Below are positions 55,104 to 64,000 of a stretch of 64,000 nt of DNA, in pieces. Every line of letters begins with the position of its first letter. The first letter of the stretch is position 1. Both the position numbers and the translations under genes were made by a program. This stretch comes from Gammaproteobacteria bacterium (GTDB lineage: Bacteria; Pseudomonadota; Gammaproteobacteria; Pseudomonadales; Pseudomonadaceae), in assembly GCA_018826895.1 (NCBI GenBank), contig JAHJYA010000004.1, positions 47,442-111,441 on the forward strand, in the 5' to 3' direction. The notes beneath the pieces were generated by a model. That model ran no database searches. It worked only from the letters and a program-made list of their open reading frames with translations, and was not told where the DNA came from.

Positions 55104-55501
55104 CCCTGACCACCCCCGTAAGCACCTCAACCCTAACCGGCATCGCCCTGGCCCATGCCATTGGGCAGGCGATGAAGCTCCCCCTCGTGATCCTGCCAAG
55201 CGAATACGCTAGCGGACCGCGGCTGTTCATCAAAGACAGCTACGGACTACGAAGCTTTCGCCCTGATAAAGACCCATCTTTAGCCTGGTCGCTCTTCTGT
55301 CGTTATGGCCAGGAAGCGCGCCTCGAGCTGCAGTTCCACAACAATGCTGCCAGTTGCCTACAGGCCGGCATCCGCACCGGCCACACCGCCAACCGCATGC
55401 TCACCGCCGCGCTGCGCGCACTGGTGACGCACCTGCACGGCCAGGCAATCGAAATCCCCGCAGTACTGCTCGAACCGGAGCAGCAGGATGGTGCAGCATG
55501 A
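55100..55501 (+). CDS. Hypothetical phage protein (DUF2591-like)
   Basis: 133 residues: TGIALAHAIGQAMKLPLVIL, SLAWSLFCRYGQEARLELQF, then TAALRALVTHLHGQAIEIPA. The sandwich-like pattern resembles phage ABA-sandwich (DUF2591) proteins. ATGA overlaps with the reverse transcriptase and the methyltransferase. Function unknown. Confidence 0.62.
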   Translation: MTLTTPVSTSTLTGIALAHAIGQAMKLPLVILPSEYASGPRLFIKDSYGLRSFRPDKDPSLAWSLFCRYGQEARLELQFHNNAASCLQAGIRTGHTANRMLTAALRALVTHLHGQAIEIPAVLLEPEQQDGAA

Positions 55502-56619
55502 GCCGACTACTGATCCCAATCGGCTCAACGGCCCATCCGGTGGCGGAAATTCGTATCGGCGACTGCATCAGCGAGATGCAGAAACTTGAGGCCAACTCGG
55601 TTCACTGCTGCGTGACTAGCCCGCCCTACTACGGTCTCCGGGATTATGGCGTAGACGGCCAGATCGGTCTGGAAGAAACGCCGGCCGAGTTCATTGCCCG
55701 GCTGGTTGCGGTGTTCGAGGAAGTGCGCCGGGTGTTGCGCGATGACGGCACCGCCTGGGTGAACATGGGCGACAGCTATGCCAGCGGCGGTATGGGCGGC
55801 GGTGGCTCCTACATGGCCGAGCGCGGTGACGCCGCATGGCAAGGAAAAGGCAATGCTACTGGCTGGCGATCAGCCCCTGCAGGTCTCAAGAATAAAGACT
55901 TGATGGGCATGCCCTGGCGGTTGGCTTTTGCCCTACAGGACGCTGGCTGGTACCTGCGCCAGGACATCATCTGGAATAAGCAGAATCCTATGCCAGAGAG
56001 CGTGCGCGACCGCTGTACCAAGTCGCACGAATACATCTTCCTGCTCAGCAAAAAGCGCAAGTACTACTTCGACCAGCAGGCCATCCTCGAAACCTGCTCG
56101 CCTAACACCCACGCCCGACTTGCGCAGGATGTAGCTGCCCAAGTCGGCAGTGAGCGTGCCAATGGCGGGACCAAGACAAACGGCAATATGAAAGCAGTGG
56201 CCAGGAAGACCAATGGCGTTGGCTGGGGTCACGGTACCGACAAGGAAGAACGCAAACGGGGCCGGGTAAAGGACAACGATTCGATGGACTCGGCCCTAGC
56301 CATCATGCCGCTGGAGCGCAACAAGCGCAGCGTCTGGACGGTACCGACTCACAGCTTCAAGGGCGCCCACTTCGCCACCTTCCCACCTGACCTGATCCGG
56401 CCTTGCATCCTGGCAGGCTCACCCCGGGGCGGCATCGTGCTCGACCCGTTCGGCGGTGCATGCACCACGGGGCTGGTAGCAATGCAGGAAGGGCGAAGGG
56501 CGATCCTGACAGAACTGAATCCTGAATACGCTGCTCTTGGCCATCAACGACTTCTGGCCGCATGGCGCGATGGCGCAGCGCAGATGGACATCTTGCTTGA
56601 TGGGAGTACCGCAGCATGA
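55498..56619 (+). CDS. Site-specific DNA methyltransferase (N4/N6 type)
   Basis: 373 residues from the ATG at 55498. Catalytic motif IV TSPPYYGLRDYG (about 40-51) comes first and the SAM-binding LDPFGGACTTGLVAMQEGRR (about 317-336) late, the beta-class order. SPPY fits N4-cytosine or N6-adenine methylation. No restriction partner is near, so it is probably antirestriction. Second methylase of the prophage besides the Dam-type one. Confidence 0.88.
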   Translation: MSRLLIPIGSTAHPVAEIRIGDCISEMQKLEANSVHCCVTSPPYYGLRDYGVDGQIGLEETPAEFIARLVAVFEEVRRVLRDDGTAWVNMGDSYASGGMGGGGSYMAERGDAAWQGKGNATGWRSAPAGLKNKDLMGMPWRLAFALQDAGWYLRQDIIWNKQNPMPESVRDRCTKSHEYIFLLSKKRKYYFDQQAILETCSPNTHARLAQDVAAQVGSERANGGTKTNGNMKAVARKTNGVGWGHGTDKEERKRGRVKDNDSMDSALAIMPLERNKRSVWTVPTHSFKGAHFATFPPDLIRPCILAGSPRGGIVLDPFGGACTTGLVAMQEGRRAILTELNPEYAALGHQRLLAAWRDGAAQMDILLDGSTAA

Positions 56620-57083
56620 GCCGCCGCAAACCCAACAGCGCCCACGCCCGCATGGTGCGCTACGCACGCGCCATGCTGCGCACCAACCATATTGCAGTGC
56701 TCGACATCGAGGCCACCGAACTGCACACCATCATCAACTGGCAGAACGGCACGCTGATCAGCACCCAGTCGCGCCGCGCGCTGGTCGATTGCCTGTGTGA
56801 CATCCCCCACCAGTGGACGATCTACCTCGCCGCCCTGCACCGCGTAGCGCCTGGGGACACCTACATCAAAAGCGAGGAGCTGGCACTCGACGGCAACTAC
56901 ATGGCCGCCACCCTCGAGGACGTGATCGAACCCCGCGCCGAGGCACTGCGCGCCAGCTGCAACCCGGCGCACTTTATGGGCATGGCCTGGCTGGCCATCC
57001 CCTACGACGCAACCCTCACCGAAGCCCACGCCGCAACGCTGTTCGAGGCCTTCGGCGCCTGGCAGACAACGGAGGCCGCATGA
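56616..57083 (+). CDS. Hypothetical phage protein
   Basis: 155 residues: MSRRKPNSAHARMVRYARAM, HIAVLDIEATELHTIINWQN, YLAALHRVAPGDTYIKSEEL. Not recognised. ATGA overlaps at both ends show it is part of the same operon as the methyltransferase and the excisionase. Confidence 0.65.
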   Translation: MSRRKPNSAHARMVRYARAMLRTNHIAVLDIEATELHTIINWQNGTLISTQSRRALVDCLCDIPHQWTIYLAALHRVAPGDTYIKSEELALDGNYMAATLEDVIEPRAEALRASCNPAHFMGMAWLAIPYDATLTEAHAATLFEAFGAWQTTEAA

Positions 57084-57244
57084 CAGCCCTACGCCGCATC
57101 ACAACCCCCAACGGCGCACCGCTGCAGCACCTCAACCTGCCCAGCATCTGCGACCAGTGCAACCGCGCACGCTCACACGGCAACCACCAGCGCCGCTCAA
57201 AGCAGCGCCAGGCGGCGAAACAACGCGAGAGGGAGGCCCCATGA
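57080..57244 (+). CDS. Small phage protein with CxxC
   Basis: 54 residues from the ATG at 57080: MTALRRITTPNGAPLQHLNL, then CDQCNRAR and a basic tail. Overlaps its neighbours by 4 bp each. Too short for a functional call. Confidence 0.5.
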   Translation: MTALRRITTPNGAPLQHLNLPSICDQCNRARSHGNHQRRSKQRQAAKQREREAP

Positions 57245-57422
57245 ATACAGCCGAAATCCTGCCCTTTGAGCCCGACAAAGTGGAAGAGCGGGCGATGGCA
57301 GAGCACCTGCGCCTAACCTTTCGCGCCCTGCAAACACGCCGCCTAAAGGGCAAAATCCCCCACGGCGTGTGGAACAAGGTCAATGGCGACATCATTTACA
57401 GCAAGAGAAGGTACGACGAATG

Positions 57423-60190
<2,768 letters not shown>

Positions 60191-60300
60191 CAGCGAGCTA
60201 CAAGCGGCGCACGGACCTGAAAACCCGCGCGTCGCTTTTGCGCTTTTACTTGCGGCCTGAAGCTTGCGGCTTGCAGCTTTAAGCCTGAGACTTCTCCCCC
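60191..60300. repeat. Short GCTTGC-rich intergenic repeat
   Basis: Between pepA and holC, CTTGCGGCCTGAAGCTTGCGG then CTTGCAGCTTTAAG is a run of near-repeat GCTTGCNGC units, of the kind often found between Pseudomonas genes. No function assigned. Confidence 0.4.
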
Positions 60301-60720
60301 ATGTCCCGAATCGAATTTTACGTGTTGCCCTCCGCAACCTCTGCCGAGCGCCTGCGCGCCGCGTGTCAGTTGGCGATGAAAGCCTGGCGCGCTGGGCTGC
60401 CGGTGTTTTTGCGCGGCGAAGATGCAGCGCAGTGCAGCGAACTGGATGCCTTGCTGTGGGCCTTCAAGGCCGAAGCTTTCGTGCCCCACGCCCTGCATCA
60501 GGATGACCCCAGTGCACCGGTGGTGATTGGCCTGGACCAGCCACCCGAAGTGGCCCAGGGCGTGCTGATCAACCTCAGCGACCAGCTGTCGGCGCATATC
60601 GCGCAGTTCAGCCGGGTCATCGAGATCGTCAACCAGGCCCCGGAACGGCTGGCCGCGTGCCGTGAGAACTTCCGCCGTTACCGCCAGCAAGGCTATGACC
60701 CCCAACGAGTTGAACTCTGA
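60301..60720 (+). CDS. holC: DNA polymerase III subunit chi
   Basis: 139 residues: MSRIEFYVLPSATSAERLRA, CQLAMKAWRAGLPVFLRGED, FVPHALHQDDPSAPVVIGLD match HolC. It links the clamp loader to SSB. Follows pepA, as usual in this genus. Confidence 0.94.
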   Translation: MSRIEFYVLPSATSAERLRAACQLAMKAWRAGLPVFLRGEDAAQCSELDALLWAFKAEAFVPHALHQDDPSAPVVIGLDQPPEVAQGVLINLSDQLSAHIAQFSRVIEIVNQAPERLAACRENFRRYRQQGYDPQRVEL

Positions 60721-60727
60721 AAGAACC

Positions 60728-61123
60728 ATGGACACCCCCAAACCTGCACACCCACCCGTCCAGTTGTTGAACGACCTGGAGTCGATCCGCGAACTGCTCG
60801 GCGAGCAAAACGACGAACCGCCACTGCTGCTCGATAGCCTCGACCCGGATAGCATCCCGCTGCTCTCGGATATCGTCACGCCCGCGATTCCAGCCACTGT
60901 GGCGAGCGAACCCGCGCCGGTCAACCTGACCGAAAGCCTGCGCAGCACGGTACAACGCAGCATCAGCCGCGACAGCGAACTCAACCGCCTGGACAGCGAA
61001 TTACGCGCCGCCGCGCAGTTGATCCTGCAGGACGTGATCGACGACTTCGTGCCGCAGATCGAGGCAGAACTCAAACGCCGCCTGGACGCCCGCCTCAGCC
61101 GCCTGTTGCCGCCGCGCAAGTAA
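60728..61123 (+). CDS. Conserved hypothetical protein downstream of holC
   Basis: 131 residues from the ATG at 60728; an upstream ATG at 60698 ([12 protein letters not shown]) overlaps holC. Acidic N-terminal half with [20 protein letters not shown], then a helical basic half ([34 protein letters not shown]). Conserved at this position in pseudomonads as I recall. Function unknown. Confidence 0.75.
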   Translation: MDTPKPAHPPVQLLNDLESIRELLGEQNDEPPLLLDSLDPDSIPLLSDIVTPAIPATVASEPAPVNLTESLRSTVQRSISRDSELNRLDSELRAAAQLILQDVIDDFVPQIEAELKRRLDARLSRLLPPRK

Positions 61124-61214
61124 TGGGCTGGGAGCACCGCACGCGCCAAACACCTGCAGGCGCCGACAAACCTCGACTGTCTTTGCCGGCCTTATGGCTG
61201 GCGGCGCAAGGCGC

Positions 61215-61220
61215 TATACT
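61215..61220 (+). promoter_or_regulatory. Candidate -10 element for valS
   Basis: TATACT 43 bp before the valS start; the -35 (TTATGG, 17 bp upstream) is poor. Confidence 0.4.
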
Positions 61221-61262
61221 TGCCGGCTTTTCCGTCTAGCCGTCATAAGGGTCCCGCCGCGC

Positions 61263-64000
61263 ATGGACAAGACCTACCAGCCGCACGCCATTGAAACCGC
61301 CCTGTACCAGAACTGGGAGGCGAACAACTATTTCGCCCCGCAGGGTGCAGGCGAGCCCTACACCATCATGATCCCGCCGCCGAACGTCACCGGCAGCCTG
61401 CACATGGGCCACGGCTTCAACAACTCGATCATGGATGCGCTGATCCGTTTCCGCCGTATGCAGGGCCGCAATACCCTGTGGCAGCCGGGCACCGACCACG
61501 CCGGTATCGCCACCCAGATGGTGGTAGAGCGCCAGCTGGCTGCAGACGGCATTGGCCGTCACGACCTGGGCCGCGAGAAATTCCTGGAGAAAGTCTGGGA
61601 GTGGAAGGAGCAGTCCGGCGGCACCATCACCCGGCAGATTCGTCGCCTGGGCAGCTCGGTGGACTGGTCGCGCGAACGTTTCACCATGGACGACGGCCTG
61701 TCCGAGTCGGTGAAAGAAGCCTTCGTACGCCTGCATAAAGACGGTCTGATCTACCGCGGCAAGCGCCTGGTCAACTGGGACACCAAGTTCCACACCGCTA
61801 TTTCCGACCTCGAAGTGGAAAACCACGACGAGAAAGGCAGCCTGTGGAACCTGCGCTACCCGCTGGCCGACGGCAACACCACCGCCGACGGCAAGGATTA
61901 CCTGATCGTCGCCACCACCCGCCCGGAAACCATGCTCGGCGACAGCGCCGTGGCCGTGCACCCGGAAGACGAGCGCTATAAAGCCCTGATCGGCACCTTC
62001 GTCGAGCTGCCGCTGGTTGGCCGCCGTATCCCGATCATCGCCGACGATTACTGCGACCCCGAGTTCGGCACCGGCTGCGTGAAGATCACCCCAGCCCACG
62101 ACTTCAACGACTATGAAGTCGGCAAGCGCCACAACCTGCCGCTGCTGAACATCTTCGACAAGAACGCCGCCGTGCTCACCCAGGTCCAGGCGTTCAATGT
62201 CGATGGCAGCGTCAACAGCCAGATCGACTGCAGCCTGCCGGCCGAATACGCCGGCCTGGATCGTTTTGAGGCGCGTAAACAGATCGTTGCTGCGTTTGAA
62301 GCTGCCGGCCTCTTGGAAAGCATCGACGCCCACGCCCTGAAAGTGCCGAAAGGCGACCGCTCCGGCACCATCATCGAGCCGTGGCTGACCGACCAGTGGT
62401 ACGTCAGCACCAAGCCGCTGGCGGAAAAAGCCATCGCCGTGGTCGAGAGCGGTGAAATCCAGTTTGTGCCCAAGCAGTACGAAAACATGTACTTCAGCTG
62501 GATGCGCGACATCCAGGACTGGTGCATCAGCCGTCAGCTCTGGTGGGGCCACCGTATTCCGGCCTGGTACGACGATGCCGGCAACGTCTATGTCGGCCGC
62601 GACGAGGCGGAAGTACGCGCCACGCACAACCTCGGCGACGCCAACCTGCGTCAGGACGAGGACGTGCTGGACACCTGGTTCAGCTCCGGCCTGTGGACCT
62701 TCTCCACCCTCGGCTGGCCGCAGCAAACTGAAGAACTGAAGACCTTCCACCCCACGGATGTGCTGGTCACCGGCTTCGATATCATCTTCTTCTGGGTCGC
62801 CCGGATGATCATGCTGTCGACCCACCTGACCGGGCAGATCCCGTTCAAGACCGTGTACGTGCACGGCCTGGTACGCGATGGCCAGGGGCAGAAGATGTCC
62901 AAGTCCAAGGGCAACGTGCTCGACCCGCTGGATATCGTCGATGGCATCAGCCTGGATGAGCTGCTGGAAAAACGCACCAGCGGCATGATGCAGCCCAAGC
63001 TCGCCGAGAAGATCGCCAAGCAGACCCGCGCCGAGTTTCCTGAAGGCATCGCTGCCTACGGCACCGACGCCCTGCGCTTTACCAACCTGGCGCTGGCCTC
63101 CACCGGTCGTGACATCAAGTTCGACATGGGCCGCGTTGAGGGTTACCGCAACTTCTGCAACAAGATCTGGAACGCCGCCAACTTCGTGCTGGAAAACACC
63201 GACGGCCAGGACACGGGCGTCAACGGTGAGCCGGTCGAACTGTCCTCGGTGGACCGCTGGATCATCTCCGCTCTGCAGCGCACCGAGGCCGACGTCACCC
63301 GTCACCTCGACGCCTTCCGCTTCGACCTGGCCGCGCAGACGCTGTACGAGTTTATCTGGGACGAGTACTGCGCCTGGTACCTGGAACTGGTCAAGCCGGT
63401 GCTGTGGGACGAGAACGCGCCGATCGAGCGTCAGCGCGGCACCCGCCGTACGCTGATTCGCGTGCTGGAAGTGGCATTGCGTCTGGCCCACCCGTTTATG
63501 CCGTTTATCACCGAAGAAATCTGGCAGCGCATCAAGGCGCAGGCTGGCGTCAGTGGTGAAACCATCATGCTGCAGGCCTGGCCGGTGGCCAACGAGAGCC
63601 GCATCGATGCCGCTGCCGAAGGCGATATCGAGTGGGTCAAGCAGCTGATGCTCGGCCTGCGGCAGATCCGTGGCGAGATGAAAATCTCCATGGCCAAGCG
63701 CATCGATATCATCCTACAGAACGCCAGCGCGGAAGATCTGCGCCGCCTGGCCGACAACGCGCCGCTGCTCAACAAGCTGGCCAAGCTGGAATCGGTACGC
63801 GTGTTGGAAGCTGGCGAAGAAGCGCCGATGTCTGCCACTACGCTGGTTGGCGATATGCAGGTGCTGGTGCCGATGGCCGGGCTGATCGACAAGGACGCCG
63901 AACTGGCGCGCCTGGACAAGGAGATCGCCCGCCTGAGCGGTGAAGTGCAGCGCGTCGGCGGCAAGCTGAGCAACGAAGGTTTCGTCGCCAAGGCCCCGGC
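61263..64000 (+). CDS. valS: Valine-tRNA ligase (3' end cut by window edge)
   Basis: About 912 codons, close to the full ~945. [20 protein letters not shown], class I signatures HMGHG (in [12 protein letters not shown], about 45-56) and KMSKSKGN (about 543-550), with an editing domain between. The C-terminal coiled coil ([18 protein letters not shown]) runs off the window. Charges tRNA-Val. ATG at 61263. Confidence 0.97.
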   Translation, partial: MDKTYQPHAIETALYQNWEANNYFAPQGAGEPYTIMIPPPNVTGSLHMGHGFNNSIMDALIRFRRMQGRNTLWQPGTDHAGIATQMVVERQLAADGIGRHDLGREKFLEKVWEWKEQSGGTITRQIRRLGSSVDWSRERFTMDDGLSESVKEAFVRLHKDGLIYRGKRLVNWDTKFHTAISDLEVENHDEKGSLWNLRYPLADGNTTADGKDYLIVATTRPETMLGDSAVAVHPEDERYKALIGTFVELPLVGRRIPIIADDYCDPEFGTGCVKITPAHDFNDYEVGKRHNLPLLNIFDKNAAVLTQVQAFNVDGSVNSQIDCSLPAEYAGLDRFEARKQIVAAFEAAGLLESIDAHALKVPKGDRSGTIIEPWLTDQWYVSTKPLAEKAIAVVESGEIQFVPKQYENMYFSWMRDIQDWCISRQLWWGHRIPAWYDDAGNVYVGRDEAEVRATHNLGDANLRQDEDVLDTWFSSGLWTFSTLGWPQQTEELKTFHPTDVLVTGFDIIFFWVARMIMLSTHLTGQIPFKTVYVHGLVRDGQGQKMSKSKGNVLDPLDIVDGISLDELLEKRTSGMMQPKLAEKIAKQTRAEFPEGIAAYGTDALRFTNLALASTGRDIKFDMGRVEGYRNFCNKIWNAANFVLENTDGQDTGVNGEPVELSSVDRWIISALQRTEADVTRHLDAFRFDLAAQTLYEFIWDEYCAWYLELVKPVLWDENAPIERQRGTRRTLIRVLEVALRLAHPFMPFITEEIWQRIKAQAGVSGETIMLQAWPVANESRIDAAAEGDIEWVKQLMLGLRQIRGEMKISMAKRIDIILQNASAEDLRRLADNAPLLNKLAKLESVRVLEAGEEAPMSATTLVGDMQVLVPMAGLIDKDAELARLDKEIARLSGEVQRVGGKLSNEGFVAKAP

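Noticed and set aside
61236..63491. A 751-codon minus-strand frame opposite valS
   Set aside because: Shadow of valS caused by high-GC codon use; no recognisable domain, and the plus strand encodes an unmistakable ValS.

Overview
The window is a gammaproteobacterial chromosome segment, almost certainly Pseudomonas (gene order trmJ-cysE, suhB, queA-tgt-yajC-secD-secF, lptF-lptG, pepA-holC-valS; high GC). It carries an intact-looking ~46 kb lambda-like siphophage prophage. Host sequence occupies about 1-12460 and 58670-64000. The prophage sits in the short interval that should separate the divergent genes lptF and pepA.

Host left part: cysE (runs off the left edge) and trmJ on the minus strand; a 267-bp inverted-repeat-bounded element; suhB; a glycine-zipper envelope protein; the queA-tgt-yajC-secD-secF operon; a tRNA-Leu(CAA); a CspA-type cold-shock gene; an RDD membrane protein; and the LPS-export permease pair lptF-lptG. 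Host right part: pepA, holC, a small conserved gene and valS (runs off the right edge).

Prophage, minus-strand (leftward) program from the immunity region at ~45.0 kb: Cro-like repressor, CII-like regulator, small zinc-finger/TraR genes, a primase-SF3 helicase, a possible replication origin (19-bp inverted repeat of iterons plus a Z-prone tract), a Q-like antiterminator, holins, terminase small and large subunits, gpW, portal, ClpP-like protease, decoration protein, capsid, connectors, tail tube, a moron (DUF4124), tail chaperones G/GT joined by a -1 frameshift, tape measure, tail tip proteins, a collagen-like fibre, a large tail fibre/spike, SleB endolysin, Rz with an embedded Rz1, a Dam-type methylase and a small GKWVGF-motif protein. 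Two plus-strand islands interrupt the late genes: an RsmF/CsrA-like regulator with an acyltransferase (probable O-antigen conversion), and a small HTH pair.

Prophage, plus-strand (rightward) program: CI-like S24 repressor, several small unknowns, a PrtN-like activator, DUF2303, a membrane-anchored P-loop protein, a DEDD exonuclease, an HD phosphohydrolase, a complete diversity-generating retroelement (DGR), a second DNA methyltransferase, excisionase and integrase.

The main discovery is the DGR at 52.0-55.1 kb. It has two paralogous target genes, each ending in a 104-bp variable repeat, followed by an Avd accessory gene, one template repeat and a reverse transcriptase. Aligned by eye without gaps, VR1 differs from TR at 11 sites, 10 of them TR adenines, and VR2 at 13 sites, 11 of them TR adenines. 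One shared non-adenine difference marks the IMH. An 8-bp-stem GC hairpin lies 32-34 bp after each VR and is absent after TR. The targets lie among early genes, far from the tail-fibre genes. A second unusual signal is an eight-copy leader motif, CTCTCAC(A/C), always on the transcribed strand, mostly in hairpin loops, upstream of genes in both phage operons.
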